Shown piece after piece: positions 10,546 to 19,297 of a stretch of DNA of 64,000 nt. Position 1 is the stretch's first letter. Every line of letters begins with the position of its first letter. Both the position numbers and the translations under genes were made by a program. Source of the stretch: Nocardioides albus (lineage in GTDB: Bacteria; Actinomycetota; Actinomycetes; Propionibacteriales; Nocardioidaceae); contig NZ_BMQT01000010.1 in the NCBI RefSeq assembly GCF_014648255.1, positions 186,001 to 250,000 of the forward strand, written 5' to 3'. The notes beneath the pieces were generated by a model. The model was not told the DNA's origin and did not search any database. It saw nothing but the letters and a program-made list of their open reading frames with translations.

Positions 10546-10570
10546 GACGTACTGCCTCAGATCCTGGGGA

Positions 10571-12721
10571 TCAGCGCTTCAGGTCGAAGCGGTCGTTCTC
10601 CATGACCTTGACCCACGCCTTGACGAAGTCGTTGACGAACTTCTCCTTGGCGTCGGAGCCGGCGTAGAGCTCGGCGATGGCACGGAGCTCGGAGTTGGCA
10701 CCGAAGACCAGGTCGACTCGCGAACCGGTCCAGCCGTTGGTGCTGGTGTAGGTCGTCTCGTCGGCGGACGGGGTCCACTGCTGGTCGTAGTCGAGCAGGT
10801 TGACGAAGAAGTCGTTCGTCAGCGCGCCCGGGGTCTTGGTGAAGACACCGAGGTCGGAGCCGTCCCAGTTGTTGCCGATCACGCGCAGGCCACCGGTGAG
10901 GACGGTCGCCTCGGGGGCGGAGAGGCCCAGGAGGTTGGCGCGGTCGATGAACAGGAACTCGCTCGGCAGGTTGAGGAAGCCGGAGTCGTAGTTGCGGAAG
11001 CCGTCGGCCACCGGCTCGAGCCAGGCGAAGTTCTCCTCGGAGGTCTGCTCCTGGGTGGCGTCGACGCGACCGGCCGTGAACGGCATGGTCAGGTCGTAGC
11101 CGGCAGCCTTCGCGGCCTGCTCGACACCCACGCCACCGGCGAGGACGAGTACGTCGGCGAAGGAGACCCCGGTCTCGGCCGCGATCTGCTCATAGGCCGC
11201 GATGACCGGCTTGAGCTCGTCGGGCTGGTTGACCTTCCAGGAGACCTGCGGCTCGAGGCGGATACGACCACCGTTGGCGCCACCACGCTTGTCGGAGCTG
11301 CGGAAGGTCGCCGCAGCCTTCCAGGCGGTGGAGACGAGCTGCTGAGCGGTCAGACCGGATTCGGCGATCGCCTTCTTGGCAGCCGCGATCGAAGCGTCGT
11401 CGGTCGCAGCCGAACCGTTGGGCAGCGGGTCCTGCCAGTCGAGGTCCTCGGCCGGGACCTCGGGGCCGGCGTAGCGGCTCTTCGGGCCCATGTCGCGGTG
11501 GGTCAGCTTGAACCACGCGCGGGCGAAGGCCTCGGAGAAGGCCTCCTGGTCGTCCTTGAAACGGCGCGAGATCGCGTCGAACTCCGGGTCCACGCGCAGG
11601 GCGAGGTCGGAGGTGAGCATGCGCGGCTCGCGCTTGCCGTCACCGTGGGCCTCGGGCACCAGGTCGGCGCCGCCGTTGTTCTTCGGCTTCCACTGCTTGG
11701 CGCCGGCCGGGGACTCGGTGAGCTCCCAGTCGTAGGCGTAGAGAATGTGGAAGAACTCGTTGTCCCAACGGGTCGGGTGGTAGGTCCAGGTGACCTCCAG
11801 GCCCGAGGTGACCGCGTCGGCGCCGACACCGGTGCCGTGGCCGTTCTTCCAGCCGAGGCCCTGGTTCTCCAGCGGCGCGGCCTCCGGGTCGGGGCCGATC
11901 AGGTCGTCGGGGTGGGCACCGTGGGTCTTGCCGAAGGTGTGGCCACCGGCGATGAGGGCGACGGTCTCCTCGGAGTCCATCCCCATCCGGCGGAAGGTCT
12001 CCTTGATGTCCACCGCGGACTTCATCGGGTCGGGCTCACCGTTGGGGCCCTCCGGGTTGACGTAGATCAGACCCATCTGGACGGCGGCCAGCGGCGCCTG
12101 CAGGTCGCGGTCACCGGTGTAGCGCTCGTCGTCGAGCCAGACCTTCTCCGGGCCCCAGTAGACGTCGTCGTCGGCCTCCCACACGTCCTCGCGGCCACCG
12201 GAGTAGCCGAAGGTCTTCAGACCCATGGTCTCCAGCGCGACGTTGCCGACCAGCACGAACAGGTCGGCCCAGGAGAGCGCCTGACCGTACTTGGCCTTGA
12301 CCGGCCACAGCAGGCGACGGCCCTTGTCGAGGGAGACGTTGTCGGGCCAGGAGTTGAGCGGCGCGAAGCGCTGCTGACCGCTGCCGGCGCCACCGCGGCC
12401 GTCGTGGCTGCGGTAGGTGCCCGCGGCGTGCCACGCCAGCCGGATCATGAACGGGCCGTAGTTGCCGAAGTCGGCCGGCCACCAGTCCTTGGAGTCGGTC
12501 AGGACCGCGGCGATGTCAGCCTTGACGGCGTCCAGGTCGAGGGCCTCGAAGGCCGTCTTGTAGTCGAAGTCAGGGTCGACCGGGTTGGCCGCGGGGTGAT
12601 GCTTGGCCAAGATCTTCAGGTTGAGCTTGTTGGGCCACCATTCCTGGTTGGCGCTGCCGACGGTCGGGTGAACGCGGCCGGCGTTCATGACCGGGCACTT
12701 GCTCACGGACTCTTCAGACAT
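10571..12721 (-). CDS. katG: catalase-peroxidase
   Basis: 716-residue haem enzyme that dismutates hydrogen peroxide and has broad peroxidase activity. The distal triad R94-W97-H98 is in IRLAWHAAGTYR and the proximal haem ligand is H261 in ALIAGGHTFGKTHGA. W97, Y220 and M246 occupy the positions of the Met-Tyr-Trp crosslink needed for catalase activity. Both halves of the duplicated family structure are present and the length is normal. It begins 25 bases after the fur-type gene, so the two form a furA-katG operon as in mycobacteria and Streptomyces, expected to be derepressed by peroxide. Confidence 0.98.
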   Translation of the reverse strand: MSEESVSKCPVMNAGRVHPTVGSANQEWWPNKLNLKILAKHHPAANPVDPDFDYKTAFEALDLDAVKADIAAVLTDSKDWWPADFGNYGPFMIRLAWHAAGTYRSHDGRGGAGSGQQRFAPLNSWPDNVSLDKGRRLLWPVKAKYGQALSWADLFVLVGNVALETMGLKTFGYSGGREDVWEADDDVYWGPEKVWLDDERYTGDRDLQAPLAAVQMGLIYVNPEGPNGEPDPMKSAVDIKETFRRMGMDSEETVALIAGGHTFGKTHGAHPDDLIGPDPEAAPLENQGLGWKNGHGTGVGADAVTSGLEVTWTYHPTRWDNEFFHILYAYDWELTESPAGAKQWKPKNNGGADLVPEAHGDGKREPRMLTSDLALRVDPEFDAISRRFKDDQEAFSEAFARAWFKLTHRDMGPKSRYAGPEVPAEDLDWQDPLPNGSAATDDASIAAAKKAIAESGLTAQQLVSTAWKAAATFRSSDKRGGANGGRIRLEPQVSWKVNQPDELKPVIAAYEQIAAETGVSFADVLVLAGGVGVEQAAKAAGYDLTMPFTAGRVDATQEQTSEENFAWLEPVADGFRNYDSGFLNLPSEFLFIDRANLLGLSAPEATVLTGGLRVIGNNWDGSDLGVFTKTPGALTNDFFVNLLDYDQQWTPSADETTYTSTNGWTGSRVDLVFGANSELRAIAELYAGSDAKEKFVNDFVKAWVKVMENDRFDLKR

Positions 12722-12746
12722 CAGGTTCCAATCCTTCTTGTTCGGA

Positions 12747-13178
12747 TCACTTGCTGCGCTGGGCGGCCTGGCACTGCGGACAGGTGCCCCAGTAGATGAC
12801 CTCGGCCTCGTCGACGACGAAGCCGTTGTCGTCCGATGCCGTCAGGCAGGGCGCATGGCCGACGGCGCAGTCGACGTCGGCGATGTTCCCGCAGGAACGG
12901 CAGACCACGTGATGGTGGTTGTCCCCGACCCGGGCCTCATAACGAGCCACCGAGCCGGAGGGCTGGATGCGGCGTACGATCCCGGCGGCCGAGAGGGCCG
13001 CGAGGGAGTCGTAGACAGCTTGGTGGGATACGTCCGGAAGCCGTTCGCGCACCGCTCCGAGAATGGTTTCGGTGTCGGCGTGCGCGTTCTCGGTGACGGC
13101 CCCCAGAACGGCCACTCGCGGGCGAGTGACGCGCAGGGAGGCACCTCTCAGCAGCTGTTCGTAGTCCGCGTTCCCCAC
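12747..13178 (-). CDS. furA: Fur-family repressor of katG
   Basis: 143 residues from the GTG at 13178, chosen because a consensus -10 (TAGGCT) ends seven bases upstream, which predicts a leaderless mRNA. The N-terminal winged helix (RVTRPRVAVLGAVTENAHADTETI, shown here as a span of residues 16-39) precedes the dimerisation domain. Metal ligands visible are HHHVVCRSCG, residues around DVDC and the C-terminal CPQC, so structural zinc is likely. Position directly before katG and an operator overlapping its own promoter indicate peroxide- or iron-responsive autorepression of furA-katG. Confidence 0.93.
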   Translation of the reverse strand: MGNADYEQLLRGASLRVTRPRVAVLGAVTENAHADTETILGAVRERLPDVSHQAVYDSLAALSAAGIVRRIQPSGSVARYEARVGDNHHHVVCRSCGNIADVDCAVGHAPCLTASDDNGFVVDEAEVIYWGTCPQCQAAQRSK

Positions 13179-13185
13179 GACCCAG

Positions 13186-13215
13186 AGCCTACGCGAAATC
13201 TTGAATGAGTCAAGA
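13186..13215 (-). promoter_or_regulatory. furA-katG promoter and operator
   Basis: Minus-strand TTGACT (plus 13208-13213) and TAGGCT (plus 13186-13191) are separated by 16 bases. A perfect inverted repeat TCTTGA-ATGAG-TCAAGA (13199-13215) covers the -35 and spacer, as expected for Fur-family autorepression. The site overlaps the last codon of the upstream MFS gene. Transcription would begin at or next to the GTG at 13178. Confidence 0.8.
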
Positions 13216-14406
13216 AACGGGAGTGGACTTTTCGGTACGGGTCGCGCGGTCTTCACCGGCCGCGAAGCGGCCGGCCATCAGCGGGATCAGAACGGCGACT
13301 GCGAGCGGGATGACGAACATCGAGCGTTCGCCGAAGACCTCTGCGACCGCGGCGATCAACGAGGCGGCGGCGAGATAGCCAGCGTAGTTGGCGAGATTGA
13401 CGCGTGCGATCGCGTCCTCGGCATTGTCCGGGGAGATGTGGGCGGCGGCGACGAAGGACTGCGGCGGGACCATCGCCAGGCTGCCGCCGAGGACGGCGAA
13501 GCCGACGGCGGCCACGCTCCAGTGCGGCGCGACGACGATCAGCACCAGGGCGCCGACACCGATGACGCCGCCGGTCCGGATCACCCGCTCTGCGCCGAAG
13601 CGGGCGACGAGGCGGTCTCCGGGGAGACGTACGGCCAGGAGGACCAGCTGGTAGGCGGCATAGATCGCGGGCGCGACCGCCGCGGCGGCACCCAGACCGT
13701 CGACGACGTAGATCCCGCCCCAGGCAGAGGCCGCTGAGTCGACGAACCACATCGCGAACGTCGGCACCGCGACCAGCAGGAGCGGCAGCATCGGCAGCGC
13801 GGGCCTCGGTCGCTGCGTACTGCTGTCTCGCTTCTCGACCGCGTCGACCGCTTCCGGCGGCAGCAGGAGTCGGAACGTGGCCACGTTGGCGACCAGGCCG
13901 ATGACGGCGATGGGGACCATGTCCAGACCCAGAGGTACGCCGAGGGCGATCGTCACGGTTGCGTAGACGGCGCCTAGGACGGCCGCCGCGCTCCACATCG
14001 CGTGGAAGCCGTTCATCAGCGGGCGGCCGTACGCGTCCTGGGTGGCCGTGCCCTGCATGTTCATGGACGCGTCGACGCCGCCGAGGAAGAACCCGTAGAC
14101 GCCGTTGAGGACCAGCAGGGTCACCATCGTCGGCGCGAACGCGGGTGCGACCGCGGCCAGCGAGGCCCCGCCTAGCATCAACGAGAGTGTCGCCGCGCTG
14201 CCGACCCGGTTGGCGAGGTGACCAGCGGTGAGGCTGCCGACCGCGCCGACCGCGGTGGTCACCCCGAGCACGACGAACACGTCGCCGGCGCTGAGGTCGA
14301 GCTTGGTCGCGATCGACTCCAGCCTGGTGATCAGCGACGCGAAAGTCAGTCCCTGGATCGCGAAGGCGACGAAGACCGCCGTTCTGGCGAGCTGGAGTCG
14401 GGTCAT
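13210..14406 (-). CDS. MFS transporter
   Basis: 398 residues from the ATG at 14406 with about 11-12 hydrophobic segments. The loop after helix 2 carries GHLANRVGSAATLSLMLG, the MFS signature region, and a mid-protein cytoplasmic loop (EKRDSSTQRPRPA) separates the halves. The GGVDASMNMQG segment resembles fucose/sugar-type (FHS-like) transporters, but the substrate cannot be assigned. The stop codon overlaps the furA operator, and furA follows 31 bases later, so readthrough into furA-katG is possible. The upstream region holds repeats rather than a visible promoter. A much longer open frame upstream is repeat-derived. Confidence 0.85.
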   Translation of the reverse strand: MTRLQLARTAVFVAFAIQGLTFASLITRLESIATKLDLSAGDVFVVLGVTTAVGAVGSLTAGHLANRVGSAATLSLMLGGASLAAVAPAFAPTMVTLLVLNGVYGFFLGGVDASMNMQGTATQDAYGRPLMNGFHAMWSAAAVLGAVYATVTIALGVPLGLDMVPIAVIGLVANVATFRLLLPPEAVDAVEKRDSSTQRPRPALPMLPLLLVAVPTFAMWFVDSAASAWGGIYVVDGLGAAAAVAPAIYAAYQLVLLAVRLPGDRLVARFGAERVIRTGGVIGVGALVLIVVAPHWSVAAVGFAVLGGSLAMVPPQSFVAAAHISPDNAEDAIARVNLANYAGYLAAASLIAAVAEVFGERSMFVIPLAVAVLIPLMAGRFAAGEDRATRTEKSTPVS

Positions 14407-14500
14407 CGGCGCATCCTTCGTTCGGGTTGCGCGAAGTCTGCACCTTGGGGTGTGGGGTGCGCATCTGTTTCGGTGGGGTTCTGTGGCCGGGGGCTTGTCG

Positions 14501-14588
14501 TCGAGCCCCCTGCCACCGCTGGTCGAGCCCCCTGCCACCGCTGGTCGAGCCCCCTGCCACCGCTGGTCGAGCCCCCTGCCACCGCTGG
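14501..14588. repeat. 22-nt tandem repeat, four copies
   Basis: Four perfect head-to-tail copies of a 22-base unit beginning TCGAGCCCCCTGCC and ending GCTGG lie upstream of the MFS gene and run directly into a copy of the main palindromic repeat. The unit shares TGGTCGAGCC with that repeat, so it probably arose by slippage of the element end. Confidence 0.85.
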
Positions 14589-14633
14589 TCGAGCCGCCGG
14601 AGCCGCTAGGCGGAGGCGTGTCGAGACCAACAC
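14585..14633. repeat. main palindromic repeat, single copy (R1)
   Basis: One copy bounded by CTGGTCGAGCC and GTGTCGAGACCAACAC with an inner GCC-rich imperfect hairpin around CTAGG. It belongs to the same family as the copies near 39.1, 41.1, 45.8, 48.6, 49.4, 54.2 and 63.1 kb. Confidence 0.85.
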
Positions 14634-14696
14634 GGTTCCCTGCCTGGAGCGTTTTCGCGAAGGCTGGCCAGGGCCGCCGACCCGGCTTTGAGGGTC

Positions 14697-14787
14697 TTCT
14701 CGACATGGCCCGGAGTAAAGGACGGCCTTCGGCCGCCGGCTTCGCCGGTCGCCTTCGGCGATCCTTGACACCGAACCATGTCGAGAA
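14697..14787. repeat. inverted-repeat element before the DUF222/HNH gene
   Basis: Perfect 12-bp terminal inverted repeats TTCTCGACATGG (14697-14708) and CCATGTCGAGAA (14776-14787) enclose three consecutive short hairpins with TTC-type loops (GGCCTTCGGCC, CCGGCTTCGCCGG, TCGCCTTCGGCGA). There is no open frame. The rest of the 14634-15035 interval has another small hairpin (GGCCCTTCGGGCC near 14877-14889) and the promoter region of the HNH gene. The structure resembles a MITE or a structured RNA. Confidence 0.7.
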
Positions 14788-14958
14788 AATATTTGGCTGG
14801 CTATCGGGGCGGCGGCCGGGGTGTGGCGCAGCGGATTCTTGCTTCGGGACGGTGGTGTTTGGTGGGGTGGAGGGTGGCCCTTCGGGCCACTTACCATCCA
14901 CAGGTTTAAGGGCCGTTCGCTCACCGCGAAAAAGGGGTTTGACCTGCCCAAATAGGTG

Positions 14959-14985
14959 TTCACAGCCGTGGACAAAGAGTAGAAT
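14959..14985 (+). promoter_or_regulatory. possible promoter of the DUF222/HNH gene
   Basis: TTCACA (14959-14964) and TAGAAT (14980-14985) are spaced by 15 bases, 50 bases upstream of the ATG, in an AT-richer patch. The -10 is good, but the spacing is short. TTGACC at 14939 is too far upstream to pair with it. Confidence 0.35.
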
Positions 14986-15035
14986 CAGACCCATCACGAC
15001 ACGCCTCCGAACACACTCGGAAAGGAGGGGCAGCG

Positions 15036-16310
15036 ATGAGTCTCGACGGCAATATCGACCACTGGGGAACCAACCCCGGCGACGCACTCAACGCTGCTCT
15101 TGCCGCCATCGAAACCTCCCTGGCCGAGATGCTCGCCATGGACCCCACCTACTGGCGCACCAGCCAGAAGAAGGACTACCTGGTCAGGGTGGAGAAACTG
15201 CAGGCCCAACAGGCTGCGTTGACGCTGCGGGTGCTGGCTGCCTCGGGGGACATTGCCGCCGAGACCGGCGACAAGGATGCTTCCGCGTGGATGCGCGCCG
15301 AGCTGCTGGTCGACAAAAGCATCGCGAGGTCCCAGATCAAGTTGGCCGCTGCGGTGGAGAAGTATGAGTTGGTCGCCGCCGGTCTCGCGAGCGGTGAGGT
15401 TGCCGAAGCGAAAGCCCGAGTGATCACCCGCGCACTCGACAAGATCGACACTGACCCTGTCGCCACCCGCGAAGACCTCGTCCTGGCCGAGAAGCTGCTG
15501 GTCGATTGCGCCACCCAGATGACCGCCAACGAACTCCGCATCGTCGGCAGACGCATCCTCGCTGAGGTCGACCCGGCCCGGTTCGAAGAGGCCGAAGCCA
15601 AAGCACTCCTCGCTGAAGAGGAGCGTGCCCAGCAGAAGACCGCCCTGCGGGTGTGGGACAACCACGACGGGACCATCGGGTTCGACGGTGTGCTCCCGGT
15701 GTCGATCGGGATGAGGTTCAAGCGGCAGGTCGAGGCCTGGGCCCAACCCCGCAAGCAGCAGCTCGTCGAGAAAGGGGCGCCCCTGCCCTCGTGGGAGCGA
15801 CTCATGGGCCAGGGCTTCGCCCGCCTGATCGAGACCAACGACCCCGCTGGCCTGCCCAGACACGGTGGCGACGCGACCGTGGTCAACGTGGTGATCAGTC
15901 TCGAGGAGCTCCGCAAGGAGCTCGGGACCGCGATCTTGGGGTTCGACGAGACCAACGGCACCACCATCACCGCAGCAGAGGCCCGTCGGATGGCGTGCAA
16001 CGCCACAATCATCCCGTGGGTGTTGGGCGGGGACAGCGTGGTGCTGGATGCTGGCCGGGAGAGCAGGATCTTCCAGCCGATCCAGCGCAAAGCACTCCGG
16101 CTCCAACAGAAGTGCTGCCAGGCCGAAGGGTGTGACATGCCACCCGAGTGGTGCGATGCGCACCATCTAGACCCATGGGCGGCCGGCGGCAAGACAAACC
16201 TGAAAGACGGGGTCCTGTTGTGTCCCCATCATCACCGCCTGGCGCACGCTCCCGGATATACGCACGAGCGGCTACCCGACGGCACCGTCCGGTTCACCCG
16301 TCGTCCCTAG
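15036..16310 (+). CDS. DUF222 and HNH endonuclease domain protein (13E12 family)
   Basis: 424 residues with a strong AAAGGAGGGG ribosome site. Residues about 30-330 are the helical DUF222 domain. The C-terminus is an HNH nuclease, CDAHHLDPWAAGGKTNL...LCPHHHRLAH, with two zinc-type Cys-rich flanks (CCQAEGCDMPPEWC). This family (REP13E12 type) is multicopy in actinobacteria and is often treated as a selfish or mobile nuclease, although its function is unproven. Here the gene is intact and preceded by an inverted-repeat structure, consistent with a self-contained mobile unit. There is no operon partner. Confidence 0.9.
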   Translation: MSLDGNIDHWGTNPGDALNAALAAIETSLAEMLAMDPTYWRTSQKKDYLVRVEKLQAQQAALTLRVLAASGDIAAETGDKDASAWMRAELLVDKSIARSQIKLAAAVEKYELVAAGLASGEVAEAKARVITRALDKIDTDPVATREDLVLAEKLLVDCATQMTANELRIVGRRILAEVDPARFEEAEAKALLAEEERAQQKTALRVWDNHDGTIGFDGVLPVSIGMRFKRQVEAWAQPRKQQLVEKGAPLPSWERLMGQGFARLIETNDPAGLPRHGGDATVVNVVISLEELRKELGTAILGFDETNGTTITAAEARRMACNATIIPWVLGGDSVVLDAGRESRIFQPIQRKALRLQQKCCQAEGCDMPPEWCDAHHLDPWAAGGKTNLKDGVLLCPHHHRLAHAPGYTHERLPDGTVRFTRRP

Positions 16311-16401
16311 ACCGACCGCGATCAGCCCGTCGCCATAGACGGGGACATCACCGCCCGCTAATCAGCTTCGGTCAACACCGGAGCCGCTCCCCCGTGTCTG
16401 C

Positions 16402-17367
16402 TCAAACCGCGAAGGCACGTCGGTAGGCAGTCGGGGTCAAGCCTGTTTGGATGGCCAGGCGCTCGCGGAGGTTGGCAGCGGTCCCGAGGCCGCTCTGGTG
16501 CGCGACCTGGTCGACGGCTAGGTCGGTCTGCTCGAGAAGTCGGCGGGCGTGCTCGACGCGGACGGCGGTGAGCCATTGGTTCGGGGTGCAGCCGAGCTCG
16601 TTGCGGAATCGTCGGTGGAGGGTTGCCGGGCTCATCGCGGCTCGCGCGGCTATGTCTGCGACCGTGATGGGGTTCGTCGCTTGGTGCTCGGCCCAGACGA
16701 GTGCCGCGGCGAGGGGGCTCTCGGTCTCCTTGGGGAGAGGGCGTTCGATGAACTGTCGTTGCCCGCCGGGGCGGTGACCTGGGAACACGAGTCGGCGCGC
16801 GACGATCGAACCTACCTCGGCGCCGTGGTCGCGGCGTACGACGTGGAGTGCGAGGTCGAGGGCGGCTGCGCTGCCGGCGGAGGTGAGGATGTCGCCGTCG
16901 TCGACGAAGAGGACTGCGTCGTCGACGCGGACGCGTGGGTATCGGGCTCGGAACTCCTCGGCCCACTGCCAGTGCACTGTGACGCGGCGCCCGTCCAGGA
17001 TGCCTGCTTCGGCGAGGGTGAACGCGCCGCTGCACATGCCGATCATTCGTGCTCCGCGGTCGTGGGCGTGGGCGATCGCGTCGAGCACCTCGCGGTGATG
17101 GGGCACGGCCGTGTTGGGGCGGTTGGGGACGATCACCGTGTCGGCCTGATCCAGCATCGACAGGCCCGCGATATCGGTCATCGCGAAGAAGCGCTGTCGC
17201 ATCGACACCTTCGACTCGCGTGCGCACATCTGCAAGTTGTAGAGCGGGCCGCCGACTTCTGGTCTGTCGATGCCGAGAACTTCGGTCAGGCACGCCAGCT
17301 CGAACGGGTTCGAGCCTTCGTCGACAAGGGCGACGACAGAGTGCAGGTGCGAGGAATCTTGCGACAT
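16402..17367 (-). CDS. GlxA-family (DJ-1/AraC) transcriptional regulator
   Basis: 321 residues from the ATG at 17367, preceded by AAGGAATGG. The N-terminal DJ-1/PfpI-like domain contains GMCSGAFTLAEAGILDGRRVTVHW, the nucleophile-elbow cysteine region of this regulator class (about residues 105-130). The C-terminal AraC domain has two helix-turn-helix motifs (AAMSPATLHRRFRNELG and HQSGLGTAANLRERLAIQTG). It is divergent from a cupin gene 53 bases away and probably controls it. The ligand is unknown. Confidence 0.92.
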   Translation of the reverse strand: MSQDSSHLHSVVALVDEGSNPFELACLTEVLGIDRPEVGGPLYNLQMCARESKVSMRQRFFAMTDIAGLSMLDQADTVIVPNRPNTAVPHHREVLDAIAHAHDRGARMIGMCSGAFTLAEAGILDGRRVTVHWQWAEEFRARYPRVRVDDAVLFVDDGDILTSAGSAAALDLALHVVRRDHGAEVGSIVARRLVFPGHRPGGQRQFIERPLPKETESPLAAALVWAEHQATNPITVADIAARAAMSPATLHRRFRNELGCTPNQWLTAVRVEHARRLLEQTDLAVDQVAHQSGLGTAANLRERLAIQTGLTPTAYRRAFAV

Positions 17368-17420
17368 ATGCCATTCCTTGCACTGTTCGAGCGGCCACCG
17401 CAAGTTCGAAGATCGGAGTC

Positions 17421-17810
17421 ATGATGAACCCGAGCACGAACATCGACTCCGTCCTGGCGTCCTTCGAGGAGCGCTGGAGTCCACGGATCCTCACCCGAGT
17501 CAACGAATACGACGTACGCCTGGCCAAGATCGAGGGCCGCTTCGTCTGGCACTCCCACCCCGACACCGACGAGCTCTTCATTGTGCTCGACGGCAGTCTC
17601 GACATCCACCTTCGAGAGTCCGGGGAGGAGACCACCGTGCATCTCGCGCGGCACGACGTCTTCGTCGTCCCGCGCGGGATCGAGCACTGCCCTGAATCGT
17701 CAGGCGGCGCGGCCGTGATGCTGCTCGAACCGACCGGGACGCTCAGCACCGGTGACTACGACGGCGCGATCCCGGCCCACATCGACTCGACGACCGGGGT
17801 CGAGGTCTGA
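17421..17810 (+). CDS. cupin domain protein
   Basis: 129 residues forming a single small cupin barrel. Motif 1 is HSHPDTDELFIVLDGSLDIHL and motif 2 is DVFVVPRGIEHCPES, giving possible metal ligands H44, H46, E50 and H86 (approximate). GGAG lies three bases upstream of the ATG at 17421; a second ATG follows at once. It is divergently paired with the GlxA-type regulator. A role in oxidation, isomerisation or ligand sensing cannot be chosen from sequence. Confidence 0.88.
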   Translation: MMNPSTNIDSVLASFEERWSPRILTRVNEYDVRLAKIEGRFVWHSHPDTDELFIVLDGSLDIHLRESGEETTVHLARHDVFVVPRGIEHCPESSGGAAVMLLEPTGTLSTGDYDGAIPAHIDSTTGVEV

Positions 17811-17831
17811 GCAGAGGGCCGGTCAATACAC

Positions 17832-19289
17832 CTAGTGCTGCTTGAGCAGGCCGTCGAGGATCTTCTCGCCGTCCTTGCTGTCGCCCTTGCCCAGACTGTC
17901 GAACTCATCGCGGAGCTGCTCCATCTCGCGCTTGGCGCTCTCGCCCTTCTCGACGAGGTCGCGAATGCCTTGGATCTGGTCCTCCCACTCCTGCGACTGA
18001 CCTGCGTCGATGATGTTCCAGCTCTCCAGGTTCTCGCGCCAGCGGTCGAGTTTGTCGAGGCGGTTGAGAGTCTTGTTGTCGGACTTGTCGGACTTGTCGG
18101 CGTTCCGGTCGGCGGACTTGTCCGCGCCCTCGGAGCCGGAGTCGGAGTCGGAGCTGTTGTCGACGCTGTTGGAGCTGTCGGAGCTCTCGGCCGGCTGGTC
18201 AGCCTCGGCAGGCGCGGGCTCGTAGGCGGCCAGCCACGACGCGGCGAAGACACACGCGATCACGATCGCGATCGCACCGAGGAGTCGGCCGGTGGGGAAG
18301 CTCCGCAGCGACCGCGGGCGCGGGCCGCGTACGGGAGGCGGGGTGCTGGGACCGGACAGGACGCCGGTGCGGGAGTTGGCCAGCGCCATCGGCTCGTCGA
18401 GCGGCCGCGGGGCCATCGCCTGGGTCGTACGCGGGGACTGGCCGGCCGACAGACGGTCGGTGGCGTCGGGGTCGGCGCCGTTGAGTACGTAGCCGAGCTC
18501 GTGCGCAACCTGGTCCATCGAGGGCCGAGCAGCCGGATTCTTGTCGAGCATCCGGGTGACCAGGCGCGCCAGCGGCGGGGGTACGGCCCGGAAATCGGTG
18601 ATCCGCGGCACCGGCTCGCTCAGGTGCATGTGCAGGATCCGGACCGGGTGCGGCGCCGAGTAGGGCACCTTCCCGGTGAGCATCTCGAAGAGCACGCAGC
18701 CCAGCGAGTAGACGTCGGCAGGCGGGCCGACGGGGTCGCCGGAGGCCTGCTCGGGCGAGAGGTAGGACGGGCTCCCGATCACGTGGCCGGTCTGGGTGAG
18801 CCCGGCGTCGACCCCTGTCATGGCGTACGCGATGCCGAAGTCGAGCACGGTCAGCCGGCCGTCGCCGTCGAACATCAGGTTCGCCGGTTTGATGTCACGA
18901 TGCACCACCCCAGCCCGGTGCGCGGCACCGAGGGCGCCGGCGACCTGGCGGGCGTACTCGACGGCCGTGTCGATCGGCAACGCGCCCCGCTGCGCGATCG
19001 GCTCGGCCAGGGTCGGTCCGGGCAGCAGCTCCATGACCAGGAAGACGTCGTTGTCGTCGCTGCCCGCGTCGAAGATCTTGACCACGTCGTCGTGGACGAC
19101 CCGGGCCGTCGAGAGCGACTCACGACGGAACCGCTCGGCCATCGTGGGGTCGTCGACATCGCGCAGCAGCTTCACCGCGACGTCGCGGTCGAGGACGGTG
19201 TCGCGCGCCCGCCAGACCTCGCCCATGCCGCCGGCTCCGAGCAGAGTGAGGAGCCGGTAGCGGCCGGCGATCGGGGGAAGCTCGTCCAT
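17832..19289 (-). CDS. membrane Ser/Thr protein kinase with acidic extracellular domain
   Basis: 485 residues. The kinase domain (1-265) has GAGGMGEVW, VAVKLL, HRDIKPANLMFD, DFGIAY and LSPEQA. A linker leads to one membrane helix near 336-355 (LLGAIAIVIACVFAASWLAAY). The extracellular part starts with a low-complexity Ser/Asp/Asn-rich stretch (about 365-405) followed by a charged, helical, coiled-coil-like region (WRENLESWNIID...ILDGLLKQH); there are no PASTA repeats. It follows the serpin-like gene by eight bases on the same strand, so the two are probably co-transcribed. Confidence 0.92.
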   Translation of the reverse strand: MDELPPIAGRYRLLTLLGAGGMGEVWRARDTVLDRDVAVKLLRDVDDPTMAERFRRESLSTARVVHDDVVKIFDAGSDDNDVFLVMELLPGPTLAEPIAQRGALPIDTAVEYARQVAGALGAAHRAGVVHRDIKPANLMFDGDGRLTVLDFGIAYAMTGVDAGLTQTGHVIGSPSYLSPEQASGDPVGPPADVYSLGCVLFEMLTGKVPYSAPHPVRILHMHLSEPVPRITDFRAVPPPLARLVTRMLDKNPAARPSMDQVAHELGYVLNGADPDATDRLSAGQSPRTTQAMAPRPLDEPMALANSRTGVLSGPSTPPPVRGPRPRSLRSFPTGRLLGAIAIVIACVFAASWLAAYEPAPAEADQPAESSDSSNSVDNSSDSDSGSEGADKSADRNADKSDKSDNKTLNRLDKLDRWRENLESWNIIDAGQSQEWEDQIQGIRDLVEKGESAKREMEQLRDEFDSLGKGDSKDGEKILDGLLKQH

Positions 19290-19297
19290 GACGGAAA

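Noticed and set aside
14501..14588. CRISPR-like array
   Set aside because: Units are head-to-tail with no spacers and no cas genes are present. The same applies to the 21-base units at 54254-54358.
13210..15087. 625-codon version of the MFS transporter
   Set aside because: The first 227 codons run through tandem and palindromic repeats and low-complexity sequence; the transporter starts at the ATG at 14406.
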